Assembly (NCBI GenBank): GCA_021802745.1
Contig: JAJZRK010000128.1
Location: 1 to 9,627, forward strand
Origin: a bacterium
GTDB taxonomy: Bacteria; Gemmatimonadota; Gemmatimonadetes; Gemmatimonadales; Gemmatimonadaceae
Length of the DNA: 9,627 nt
Direction: 5' to 3'
Shown here: piece after piece, positions 1 to 6,639 of the stretch
Numbering within the stretch: position 1 is the first letter of the stretch
Layout: every line of letters begins with the position of its first letter
Notes under the pieces: generated by a model
Database searches by the model: none
The model's input: the letters and a program-made list of their open reading frames with translations, nothing else
Told to the model about the DNA's origin: nothing
Translations under genes and position numbers: made by a program

Positions 1-72
1 CTACCCGGCCCGCCCCCTCCCCCCTCACTCCTCTCTCCACTCCTCCCCCCTTCCAAGCCCCTGCACCCCTCC
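1..72. repeat. Palindromic element E1, right half only (left half beyond the window)
   Basis: This is a pyrimidine-rich stretch ending in CTGCACCCCTCC at 61-72, five bases before the dehydrogenase stop codon. From the GGCC at 7-10 outward it aligns without gaps over 62 bases to the right half of E3 (8668-8729), with about ten mismatches by eye. In both copies the distance from the GGCC centre to the outer end is the same. The matching purine-rich left arm would lie to the left of the window. The GGCC at 7-10 being the true centre is an inference from this equal spacing. Confidence 0.7.
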
Positions 73-77
73 TCCTC

Positions 78-1559
78 CTAGTAGTTGTCTATTTGCGCCC
101 TCTGCAGCGCCCCCGAGTAATCGATGTATCCCACCTTCGTCTCCGAGAAGAACTCGTACACTTCCCATCCCCCTTCCCGGTGGCCGTTCCCGGTCGCCTT
201 CACGCCGCCGAACGGCAGGTGCGCCTCCGCGCCGATGGTCGGCGCGTTGATGTACGTGATGCCGTTGTCGAGTTGCTGCAGCGCCTGGAACGAGACATTC
301 ACGTCGCGCGTGTAGACCGACGATGACAGGCCATACGCCACGTCGTTGTTCACCGTGAACGCCTCGGCGGCGTCCTTCACCTTGATGACGCTCAGCACCG
401 GGCCGAAGATCTCCTCCTGCTCGAGGCGCGAGCCTGCCTTCACGTTGGTGAAGATCGTCGGCTGATAGAAGAAGCCGTGGTCGAGGTCGCCGCCGGTCGC
501 CGTCTGGCCGCCGAGCGCGAGCGTGGCGCCCTCGCCCTTCCCGATCTGCACGTAGTTCTCGACGTTCGCGCGCGCCGCCTCATTGACGAGCGGCCCCATG
601 TCGGTCCCCTTCTTGCGGCCGTCGCCGAGCGTGAGCCTGGCGGCGCGGTCCACGAGCATCTGCACAAACTTGTCGTGCACGCCCTCCTGCACGATCAGGC
701 GGCTCGTCGCCGTGCAGCGCTGGCCCGTCGTGCCAAAGGCGCCCCACAGCACGCCGTCGAGCGCGAGGTCGAGGTCGGCGTCATTCAGCACGATCATGGC
801 GTTCTTGCCGCCCATTTCGAGCGACAGCCGCTTGTGCGTCCGGCCGCAGACTTCACCGATCTTGCTTCCGGTCTCCGTGGAGCCCGTGAACGACACGAGC
901 GCAACGTCCGGGTGATTTACGATCGCGTTGCCCACCCGCCCCGGGCCGTGCACCAGCTGCACCACCTCGGGCGGGAGTCCCGCCTCAAGCAGGATCTCGA
1001 CGAGCACGTGCCCCGTGTGCGGCACATCCGTGGCCGGCTTGAAGACCACCGCGTTGCCGCAGAGGAGCGCCGGGAAGATCTTCCAGGTCGGGATGGCGAG
1101 CGGGAAGTTGAACGGCGTGATGATGCCGGCCACGCCAATGGGGCGGCGGAACGACATCGCCCACTTGTTGCGCAGTTCGCTCGGCACCGTGTGGCCGAAC
1201 AGCCGGCGCCCCTCGGTGGCCGCGTAGTAGGCGGTGTCAATGCCTTCCTGCACGTCGCCCTTGGTCTCGGCGATCGGCTTGCCCATCTCGCGGGTCATCA
1301 AGTCGGCGAGTTCATCCTTGCGGCGCACGAGGATGTCGCCCACGCGCCGCAGCACGTCGCCGCGGGCCGGCGCCGGGGTGTTCTTCCAGAGCTCGAAGCC
1401 TCGCTTGGCGCTCGCGACGGCGCGATTGACGTCGGCGGCGTCGCCCTTGGGGAACTGGCCAATCACGTCGCGCGTGTCGGCCGGGTTGCGATTCTCGGCG
1501 TGTTCGCCCGTGGACGAGTCAACCCACTCGCCGGCGATGAAGCTCTTGAACGTTGTCAT
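78..1559 (-). CDS. NAD(P)+-dependent aldehyde dehydrogenase, substrate not assigned
   Basis: This 493-residue protein has the usual length of a soluble ALDH-superfamily enzyme, which oxidises an aldehyde to a carboxylate. The fold markers are in order: TPFNFP with Asn151, FKPA with Lys174 (cofactor binding), FTGST at 224-228, LEMGGKN with general base Glu248, GQRCTA with catalytic Cys282, and EEIFGPV with Glu383 in the cofactor site. The tail reading GAEAHLPFGGVKATGNGHRE suggests the semialdehyde/ALDH7-like side of the family (compare alpha-aminoadipic, ketoglutaric or pyrroline-carboxylate semialdehyde enzymes), but the substrate cannot be fixed from sequence. The ATG at 1557-1559 gives a normal N-terminus (MTTFKSFIAGEW). 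No Shine-Dalgarno sequence is visible before it: the upstream bases read GCCCTTCAT, and the heptamer array starts 12 bases from the start codon. The stop TAG (78-80) is followed after five bases by palindrome E1. It is transcribed away from the blaI unit and has no operon partner in view. Confidence 0.95.
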   Translation of the reverse strand: MTTFKSFIAGEWVDSSTGEHAENRNPADTRDVIGQFPKGDAADVNRAVASAKRGFELWKNTPAPARGDVLRRVGDILVRRKDELADLMTREMGKPIAETKGDVQEGIDTAYYAATEGRRLFGHTVPSELRNKWAMSFRRPIGVAGIITPFNFPLAIPTWKIFPALLCGNAVVFKPATDVPHTGHVLVEILLEAGLPPEVVQLVHGPGRVGNAIVNHPDVALVSFTGSTETGSKIGEVCGRTHKRLSLEMGGKNAMIVLNDADLDLALDGVLWGAFGTTGQRCTATSRLIVQEGVHDKFVQMLVDRAARLTLGDGRKKGTDMGPLVNEAARANVENYVQIGKGEGATLALGGQTATGGDLDHGFFYQPTIFTNVKAGSRLEQEEIFGPVLSVIKVKDAAEAFTVNNDVAYGLSSSVYTRDVNVSFQALQQLDNGITYINAPTIGAEAHLPFGGVKATGNGHREGGWEVYEFFSETKVGYIDYSGALQRAQIDNY

Positions 1560-1570
1560 ATGAAGGGCAG

Positions 1571-1626
1571 ACGGTAGACGGTAGACGGTGGACGGTAGAC
1601 GGTGGACGGTGGACGGTGGATGGTGA
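1571..1626 (+). repeat. Heptamer tandem array, left copy (GTRGACG units)
   Basis: Seven exact-length units read ACGGTAG or ACGGTGG (1571-1619), followed by a decayed eighth unit ATGGTGA (1620-1626). The units differ only by A or G at one position. The array lies 12 bases upstream of the dehydrogenase ATG, where its ribosome site and promoter would be expected. The same heptamer appears in the opposite orientation at 4051-4141. Confidence 0.95.
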
Positions 1627-1816
1627 TGGCGTTCTCCCGCACCGAATCGAAATCTACTCTCAAGCGCGGGGCGCCGGGCATCGTGGAATACCGCTGGCGG
1701 ATGTCGGCGGACCGATGACAGTGTCGCGCGTAGCCACGCGGTCGAGCGGTGAACGACGGCCGGCCATGTCGTCCACGATCACTCACCTTCTCCCCCGTCG
1801 TCGCCGTCGCTCATAT

Positions 1817-1833
1817 AGTACTATGTGCATAGT
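1817..1833 (+). promoter_or_regulatory. Operator 1 of the blaI-like unit
   Basis: AGTACTATGTGCATAGT contains a dyad ACTATG-TG-CATAGT at 1820-1833. Read on the opposite strand, operator 2 matches it at 16 of 17 bases. Its last base is the first base of the TTGACA box, so a bound dimer would cover the -35 element. BlaI/MecI-family repressors bind short dyads of this kind in their own promoters; that this protein binds here is inferred from position and symmetry. Confidence 0.85.
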
Positions 1834-1864
1834 TGACAAAACGGACCGGAGGTTGCAGTATTCT
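1833..1864 (+). promoter_or_regulatory. Probable promoter of the blaI-M56 operon
   Basis: A perfect TTGACA (1833-1838) sits directly after operator 1. The -10 box is unclear: TATTCT (1859-1864) matches consensus best but at a 20-base spacing, while CAGTAT (1856-1861) has the ideal 17-base spacing but a poor match. Operator 2 begins at 1865, so both ends of the promoter would be covered by repressor. Confidence 0.65.
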
Positions 1865-1881
1865 ACTATTCACATAGTACT
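1865..1881 (-). promoter_or_regulatory. Operator 2 of the blaI-like unit
   Basis: ACTATTCACATAGTACT carries a dyad ACTAT-TCAC-ATAGT (1865-1878). Its reverse complement differs from operator 1 at a single base. The dyad centres are 45 bases apart. The site lies just downstream of the -10 region, near the likely transcription start, and 18 bases before the blaI-like ATG. Confidence 0.85.
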
Positions 1882-1899
1882 CCGGACCAGGAGCGCGCC

Positions 1900-2283
1900 A
1901 TGGATGAACTCTCGCTCGGCAGCCGTGAACTCGACGTGATGGCCCTCCTCTGGGAGCACGGCAGCGGCACCGTTGGTGAAATTCGCGACCTGCTGGACGC
2001 GGACCTCGCCTACACCACCGTGCTCACCATCCTCCGCAACCTGGAGAGCAAGGGTCTCCTTCGTCGTGAACCCGAGGGGCGCGCACACCGGTACTTTCCG
2101 CGGATCGCGCAGCGCACGGCGCAGCGCACCGCTCTGCACCGCATGCTGGCCGGCTTCTTCGGCGGCTCGCCCGAAGCGTTGCTCGCCCGGCTGGTGGACG
2201 ACCACGGCCTGGACGCCGCCGACCTGCGTGCGATGGCGGAGCGCATCTCCGCGCACGGCGCCGCCAAGCGGAGGTCGCCATGA
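1900..2283 (+). CDS. BlaI/MecI/CopY-family transcriptional repressor
   Basis: This 127-residue protein has the normal length for the family. Residues 5-60 form the winged-helix DNA-binding domain, with the recognition helix around AYTTVLTILRNLESKGLLRR (37-56) and the wing at REPEGRAHRYFP. Residues 75-118 match the helical dimerisation tail (ALLARLVDD, LDAADLRAMAERI). The family represses its own operon and is inactivated when the partner M56 peptidase is activated. The Asn-Phe cleavage site of staphylococcal BlaI/MecI is not seen at the equivalent region, which reads ARLVDDHG (96-103), so the inactivation step may differ. The start is supported by AGGAG (1889-1893) six bases before the ATG. 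The stop overlaps the next start (ATGA, 2280-2283), which implies translational coupling. Two operators and a promoter lie directly upstream. The specific regulon is unknown. Confidence 0.95.
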   Translation: MDELSLGSRELDVMALLWEHGSGTVGEIRDLLDADLAYTTVLTILRNLESKGLLRREPEGRAHRYFPRIAQRTAQRTALHRMLAGFFGGSPEALLARLVDDHGLDAADLRAMAERISAHGAAKRRSP

Positions 2284-3911
2284 TTGCCACCTGGATGCTC
2301 GCCGCGACGGCGCTCGGCCTGTTGGCCGGCGGCGGCGCCCTCGCCGCCGAACGCGCACTGCGCCTGCTGAACCGACAGGGGCGCCACGTCTGGGTGCTCG
2401 CGCTCGCGGGCACCTGCGCCTGGCCGCTGCTCGCGCCGGCGCTGCCGCGCCCCGACGTCGCGTCGGTGCTGGAGCGCGTGACGACATCGAGCGTCGGCCC
2501 GATCGCCGCCGGCACGTACGATCTCACCCTTGGCGCTCCTGGCGTGCGGGAGCGTCTGGCAGCGCTTGACCGGCCGCTCGTCGTGCTCTGGGCCGCCGTC
2601 TCCGCACTCCTGCTCACGCGCACCCTCCTTGCCGTCCTGACGCTGCGCCGGCTGGCGCGACGTGCGGAGCCGCACACGGTGGACGGCCGCGAGGTTCTCA
2701 TCACGCCCGGCGTCGGCCCGGCCGCGTTCGGCATCGTCCGGCCGCGCATCGTGCTGCCGCGATGGTCGCTCGAACTCGACACGCCCATGCGCGCGCTGGT
2801 GGTGCGCCATGAGGTGGAGCACGTGCGCTGCGCGGATCCCGCCGTGCTGACGATCGGCTGGTTCGTGGCGGCCCTGTTGCCGTGGAACGTCGGGCTCTGG
2901 TGGCTTGTCCGCCGCCTGCGCACCGCCACGGAGCTCGACTGCGATCAGCGCGTGCTCCGCAGCGGCGCCGATTCCCGCCGATACGCCCAACTCTTGATGC
3001 TCATCGCCCAGCGACAGGGGCACGCCGTCTTCGCCTCGATGATCGCCGGCTCGCCGTCCACTCTTCCCATCAGGATTGCTGCCATGCACTCGACTCCACC
3101 CGCTCGCCGCATCCTCCGCGCGGCGCTGTTGTCGCTCGCCGCGCTCGCCCTCGGCGCCCTCGCGGCCTCGCCCGCGCTCGCTCGAGAACTCGCCAGTGTT
3201 CGCGATCGCGTTGCCTCGCTCGCCGACCCGGGCGCGGCGGCGACGGTGGTCGCGTCGAACAGCGCCTCCGACTTCCCACGCGCGCTGCCCGTGGTCACGA
3301 CTATGCCGCCTCGCACGGAAGCCGATCCGCGCCGCCTGACCGCTCAGGACACTGCGAAGAAGACGAAGCTGTCATTCAAGAAGGTCGAGCAGGACACAAC
3401 CGGAAAAGTCGTGCGGGACACGACGAAGAAGGGACTGCCGCCAGGCTACAAGCTCGTACGAGATACCACCTTGGCGGACGGGAAGACGCACGTGTTGACC
3501 ATCCAGGGACCACTCTCGAAGGTCCAGCGAGACTCCAACAAGACGACCCTCGAGGGTCGGGGCGTGCCGGCCCCCGGTTCACTACAACCCCGATACCCAG
3601 AGATCCTCAAGTCAGCTGGGGTGAGCGGCGTCACGATCGTGCAGTTTGTCGTGGACACGACGGGCCGGGCGATCCCCGAGACCATGAAGGTGGTGCGCTC
3701 CAGTCATGAGTTGTTTACCAGGGCCGTGCAGGCCTCGCTGCCAGAGCAGCGCTTCCTCGCGGCGCGCGTCGGCGGGCGGTCCGTCAAGCAGCTCGTGCAG
3801 ATGTACTTCTGGTTCGAAGTCCAGGGATACCCGCCGCGCGACACCGTGGCCGCTCCCACGGGACCGATGCCGACATTCAAGGTCTTTATCACGGGGATTG
3901 TGGCGCGCTAG
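2280..3911 (+). CDS. M56 (BlaR1-like) membrane metallopeptidase fused to a TonB C-terminal domain
   Basis: This 543-residue protein is the partner of the upstream repressor. Hydrophobic segments near residues 3-23, 36-55, 99-121, 189-209 and 279-300 suggest a multi-span membrane protein. The zinc-protease core shows HEVEH (177-181; ligands His177 and His181, catalytic Glu178) and a downstream ELDCD (218-222) supplying the probable third ligand Glu218. After the last helix comes a polar linker (about 301-430) with repeated DTT motifs at 372, 380 and 395. Residues 435-515 match the TonB C-terminal fold (LQPRYPEILKSAGVSG, then VQFVVDTTGRA). The penicillin-binding sensor of classical BlaR1 (SxxK and related motifs) is absent. 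By analogy with BlaR1, a signal in the periplasm would activate the cytosolic-side peptidase and relieve BlaI repression; what the TonB-like end senses or contacts is unknown. GGAGG (2270-2274) lies five bases before the ATG. Confidence 0.92.
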   Translation: MIATWMLAATALGLLAGGGALAAERALRLLNRQGRHVWVLALAGTCAWPLLAPALPRPDVASVLERVTTSSVGPIAAGTYDLTLGAPGVRERLAALDRPLVVLWAAVSALLLTRTLLAVLTLRRLARRAEPHTVDGREVLITPGVGPAAFGIVRPRIVLPRWSLELDTPMRALVVRHEVEHVRCADPAVLTIGWFVAALLPWNVGLWWLVRRLRTATELDCDQRVLRSGADSRRYAQLLMLIAQRQGHAVFASMIAGSPSTLPIRIAAMHSTPPARRILRAALLSLAALALGALAASPALARELASVRDRVASLADPGAAATVVASNSASDFPRALPVVTTMPPRTEADPRRLTAQDTAKKTKLSFKKVEQDTTGKVVRDTTKKGLPPGYKLVRDTTLADGKTHVLTIQGPLSKVQRDSNKTTLEGRGVPAPGSLQPRYPEILKSAGVSGVTIVQFVVDTTGRAIPETMKVVRSSHELFTRAVQASLPEQRFLAARVGGRSVKQLVQMYFWFEVQGYPPRDTVAAPTGPMPTFKVFITGIVAR

Positions 3912-3916
3912 GATGC

Positions 3917-3996
3917 TTCGAAGACGAAGCGGCCGGTTCGAAGACGAATCGGCTGGTTCGAGGACGAGTTGGCCGGTTCGACGACGCAGCGGGCGC
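3917..3996 (+). repeat. Degenerate 20-base tandem repeat, four units
   Basis: Units start at 3917, 3937, 3957 and 3977 and follow the pattern TTCGAAGACGAAKCGGCYGG, diverging progressively to the right. Each begins with TTCG-NNNN-CGAA or a decayed form. The first copy with its flanks forms a six-base stem GCTTCG-AAGA-CGAAGC (3915-3930). The array starts five bases after the M56 stop codon and runs into the left arm of the terminator. Confidence 0.85.
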
Positions 3997-4017
3997 TGAC
4001 CAAGGTCAGCGCCCGCT
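3988..4017 (+). terminator. Hairpin terminator of the blaI-M56 operon
   Basis: AGCGGGCGCTGACC (3988-4001) pairs perfectly with GGTCAGCGCCCGCT (4004-4017), a 14-base GC-rich stem with a very short loop. The following bases CGTTATTG make only a weak U-tract on the plus strand, and none is present on the minus strand. It lies 76 bases after the M56 stop codon, so termination of the plus-strand unit is the likely role. Confidence 0.85.
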
Positions 4018-4050
4018 CGTTATTGCTCCCAGCTCTCCTCCCCCATCCCC

Positions 4051-4141
4051 CGTCAACCGTCAACCGTCTACCGTCAACCGTCCACCGTCCACCGTCTACC
4101 GTCTACCGTCTACCGTCCACCGTCTACCGTCTACCGTCTAC
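4051..4141 (-). repeat. Heptamer tandem array, right copy (inverted relative to the left copy)
   Basis: Thirteen contiguous 7-base units read CGTCTAC, CGTCCAC or CGTCAAC; on the minus strand these are GTAGACG, GTGGACG and GTTGACG. All variation is at a single position. The unit is the same as at 1571-1626 but in the opposite orientation, so the two arrays face each other across the blaI-M56 operon. The last unit overlaps the stop codon (4138-4140) of the minus-strand membrane protein gene. Confidence 0.97.
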
Positions 4142-4584
4142 TTCCCACAACTCCACCCCACCGGATGCGCCGCCGTCGGCTTCGCGTACCCCGTCCGCGG
4201 CAGCACTTCGATGGACGCGAGCACCAGCCCCCACAGCACGAGCAGCAGCGCAAGCATGTGCGCCTTGCCCGCGCGGTGACGGAAGGTCCACACCGACGAC
4301 CAGACGCCGCTCACCACGAGCGCGGTGACCGCACCGAGATAGCCGGCGAGCCCAATCCCGCAGCGCGCGCTGTACGGCCAGAAGACCATGCCGACGCCGA
4401 GCGCGACGGTGAGCGACAGGCGAAGAAAGACGCCCCACGTGCTGGTGCTCTTCTGCGTGGCCACGGCCTGCGCCTGCGCTTGCGGCCCCTTGGCCGATTT
4501 CGCCGGAAAGAGCGCCTCGTCGCTGACGCTCTCGAGCTGGCGGTCAATCTTCTTCAGCTCGGCGTCCCAGTTGCGATCGCTCAT
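4138..4584 (-). CDS. Small three-helix membrane protein of unknown function
   Basis: This 148-residue protein is not recognised as a named family. Residues 1-48 form a charged, then Ala/Gln-rich cytosolic region (MSDRNWDAELKKIDRQLESV may form a short amphipathic or coiled-coil helix). Three hydrophobic segments follow at about 50-70, 76-100 and 108-126, and then a short polar tail. The ATG (4582-4584) overlaps the stop of the upstream response regulator gene in an ATGA junction and has GGGAG about six bases before it, so it is translationally coupled to that regulator. The TAG stop is contributed by the heptamer array, which suggests that the original C-terminus could have been changed by repeat expansion. 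A membrane role connected with the regulator's signal is possible but rests only on gene order. Confidence 0.85.
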   Translation of the reverse strand: MSDRNWDAELKKIDRQLESVSDEALFPAKSAKGPQAQAQAVATQKSTSTWGVFLRLSLTVALGVGMVFWPYSARCGIGLAGYLGAVTALVVSGVWSSVWTFRHRAGKAHMLALLLVLWGLVLASIEVLPRTGYAKPTAAHPVGWSCGK

Positions 4585-5945
4585 GACTGCTCCCGCGCCA
4601 GGGCGTGGCGCTCGATCTTCTTGTAGAGGTTCGACCGCGGCATGTCGAGCGCGCGCGCCGTCTCGGCGACGTTCCAGTCGTGTTCGCGCAGCTTGACGAG
4701 CAGGAAGGCGCGCTCGGCCGCCAGCTTGAACTCCTCGAACGTGCGGCAGGCGTCGAGCCCGCCCAGCGTCGCGCCCTCGACGGCGCGCGCGCCGACGAGC
4801 CGCTCGACGTCCGCTACCGTCACCTGCGACCCGCGCGACAGGATCAGCAGCCGCTCTACCGTGTTGCGCAGTTCGCGCACGTTCCCCGGCCAGTCAAGCG
4901 TGGAAAGCCGGTCGGCCGCCGCGAGCTCCATGCCGCGCGCCGAGCTCCCTTGCGGGGAGAATTGGTCGAGAAAGTGCTGGATAAGCACCGGGATGTCGTC
5001 GCGCCGCTCGCGCAGGGGCGGCACCACCACGGGCACGACGTTGAGCCGGTAGTAGAGGTCCTCGCGAAACCGCCCGGCGGCGATCTCATCCTCGAGCTTC
5101 TTGTTGGTGGCGGCGAGCACCCGCACATCCACGGTGCGCGGTTTCGCCCCGCCGATGCGCGTCACGTCGCCGTCCTGCAGCACCCGCAGCACCTTGGCCT
5201 GGGCGGCGAGCGACATGTCGCCCACTTCGTCCAGGAACAGCGTGCCGCCGTCGGCCTGCTCGAACTTGCCGGCGCGGTCCTGCACCGCCCCGGTGAACGA
5301 CCCCTTCATGTGGCCGAACAGTTCGCTCTCGATCAGCTCGCTCGGAATCGCCGCGCAGTTGACCTCGACAAACGGCGCCGCCGAGCGCCGCGACTGGCGG
5401 TGGAGCGCGCGCGCCACCAGTTCCTTGCCCGTGCCGTTCTCGCCGGTGATGAGCACGCGCGCCTCGGTGCCGGCCACGCGATCAATCGTTTCGATCAGCG
5501 CGCGCACGGCGTACGACCGCCCGACAATCTCGTACTTCTGCTCCACCACCTCGCGCAGCCGCGCGTTCTCCTCGCGCAGCGCCAGGTGGCCGATGGCGTT
5601 GCGCAGGGTGACGAGAATGCGGTCGGTGTCGAGCGGCTTCTCCATGATGTCGTAGGCGCCGCCCTGCGTCGCCTCGACCGCGTTCTGGATGGTGGCGTGG
5701 CCGCTGATCATCACGACGATCGCGGCGGGGTCAATCGCGCGGATCTTGCGCAGCGTCTCGAGCCCGTCCATGCCGGCCATCTTCACGTCGAGGAAGACGA
5801 GCTGCGGGCGGAACTGCTCGTACGCCGCCAGGCCGGCCGCCCCCGTCGCCTCCGTGCGCACCTCGTACCCCTCGTACTCGAGCAGTTGCGACAGCGCGTC
5901 GCGGATGCCCTGCTCGTCATCCACAACGAGAATTCGCCGGCTCAT
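4581..5945 (-). CDS. NtrC-type sigma-54-dependent response regulator
   Basis: This 454-residue protein has three domains. The receiver domain (about 4-118) has phospho-acceptor Asp53 in FLDVKMAGMDG, Ser81 and Lys103. The AAA+ sigma-54 activator domain (about 140-375) has Walker A GENGTGKE (168-175), the sigma-54 contact loop GSFTGA (215-220), Walker B TLFLDE (235-240) and GRFREDLYYRLNV with candidate arginine fingers. A Fis-type helix-turn-helix lies at about 424-447 (NVAETARALDMPRSNLYKKI). It should drive sigma-54 promoters when phosphorylated. The usual GAFTGA loop carries Ser for Ala, a variant seen in other family members. I chose ATG 5943-5945 because MSRRILVVDDE is the normal start of a receiver domain; an in-frame GTG at 5969 would add only eight unlikely residues. 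No canonical Shine-Dalgarno is seen, only a GGGGGAA tract upstream. No histidine kinase is in the window, and the target genes are unknown. Confidence 0.96.
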   Translation of the reverse strand: MSRRILVVDDEQGIRDALSQLLEYEGYEVRTEATGAAGLAAYEQFRPQLVFLDVKMAGMDGLETLRKIRAIDPAAIVVMISGHATIQNAVEATQGGAYDIMEKPLDTDRILVTLRNAIGHLALREENARLREVVEQKYEIVGRSYAVRALIETIDRVAGTEARVLITGENGTGKELVARALHRQSRRSAAPFVEVNCAAIPSELIESELFGHMKGSFTGAVQDRAGKFEQADGGTLFLDEVGDMSLAAQAKVLRVLQDGDVTRIGGAKPRTVDVRVLAATNKKLEDEIAAGRFREDLYYRLNVVPVVVPPLRERRDDIPVLIQHFLDQFSPQGSSARGMELAAADRLSTLDWPGNVRELRNTVERLLILSRGSQVTVADVERLVGARAVEGATLGGLDACRTFEEFKLAAERAFLLVKLREHDWNVAETARALDMPRSNLYKKIERHALAREQS

Positions 5946-5982
5946 GCGCGATTCCCCCGCACCCTGCACCCTGCATTCGGCG

Positions 5983-6639
5983 TCATGGCACCGCCTTGTA
6001 GAGCACGACCTTCCCCTTGGTAATGCGCACGTCCGCCACTGCCGGCGGCACCGGAATCGCGATGATGCCGGGCGCCAGGCTGTCGGTGCGCTGCTTCACG
6101 CCTATGCGCCGCACGATCCGCTCGATCAGCGCCGATGGCAGGCGCAGTTCGTTCACGGTCATCTGCGTCACCTGCAGTCCAAGCAGGCCCGGCTGCAGCA
6201 TGGAGAGCCGCCCGCCAATGAGCACCGACTGACGCCCGTCCAACATGCTGCCAAGCGGGCCGAGCGACTTGGGATCGCCGAGCTCGTTGACGGCGACGTT
6301 GGCGCGCACGAGCAGCACCTCACCCTGCACCGACGCCTCCGGCTGGGCCGCGGCGGTGCCGAGGATCTTCATCGCGGGCGTCAGCTGCCACGCCACGAAC
6401 TCCGCCGGCGTCAGGCTGGCGTAGACGGGGCCATTCTTCGCCGCCAGTCGCTCGGCGGCTCGCGTCCCCGCCGTTGCTGCGTCGGGCGTGATGGGGGTCC
6501 ATGCAATCGTGTCCGCCGGCGGTGTCGCCACCACCATGGCGCGCACCCGCGGATACCACCATGGCTTCGTGTACCAGCCGCCCACCGCGAGCACGGCGAG
6601 CAACAGCAGGCAACCCAGCCGCCCGAGGCATCCGAACAT
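5983..6639 (-). CDS. Membrane-anchored extracytoplasmic protein of unknown function
   Basis: This 218-residue protein has one N-terminal hydrophobic segment (about 8-22) followed by an aromatic patch (WYTKPWWYP, 22-30), consistent with a signal anchor. No lipobox is visible. The rest is soluble and probably beta-rich, ending in a motif-like stretch LRLPSALIERIVRRI (166-179), then IPVPPAVADVRITKGKVVLY. That ending loosely resembles lipid-binding or YpmS/LmeA-like extracytoplasmic proteins, but the resemblance is weak and no function is assigned. The ATG overlaps the stop of larE by one base (TGATG at the junction) and its own stop lies 37 bases before the response regulator start, so it probably belongs to the same operon. 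Confidence 0.87.
   Translation of the reverse strand: MFGCLGRLGCLLLLAVLAVGGWYTKPWWYPRVRAMVVATPPADTIAWTPITPDAATAGTRAAERLAAKNGPVYASLTPAEFVAWQLTPAMKILGTAAAQPEASVQGEVLLVRANVAVNELGDPKSLGPLGSMLDGRQSVLIGGRLSMLQPGLLGLQVTQMTVNELRLPSALIERIVRRIGVKQRTDSLAPGIIAIPVPPAVADVRITKGKVVLYKAVP

Larger units (their letters stand above)
1560..1899. other. 340-base divergent intergenic region
   Basis: It separates the minus-strand dehydrogenase from the plus-strand blaI-like gene. Its left end is the heptamer array (1571-1626) and its right end carries the operators, promoter and ribosome site of the blaI unit (1817-1899). The stretch 1627-1816 is high-GC sequence in which no convincing gene, RNA fold or minus-strand promoter was found. 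Open frames crossing the region have repeat-derived, low-complexity translations and were not accepted as genes. Confidence 0.75.

Noticed and set aside
477..1577. Long plus-strand open frame opposite the aldehyde dehydrogenase
   Set aside because: It is antisense to a clearly conserved gene. The translation is Arg/His/Ala-rich with no recognisable motif, as expected from high-GC shadow frames.
4051..4141. CRISPR array
   Set aside because: The units are 7 bases, contiguous and without unique spacers. No cas genes are present.
3969..4328. Plus-strand frame with seven-residue repeats (PPSTVYR-type)
   Set aside because: The peptide repeat is simply the 7-base DNA array read through in one frame. 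It overlaps a terminator and an opposite-strand gene.
5986..6001. Sigma-54 promoter near the response regulator (TGGCAC...TTGT)
   Set aside because: The -12 GC is missing at the required spacing, and the site is inside the coding end of the preceding gene.
4605..6023. 472-residue plus-strand open frame opposite the response regulator
   Set aside because: The response regulator on the minus strand has all expected catalytic motifs. The opposite frame is low-complexity and rich in His, Arg and Val.
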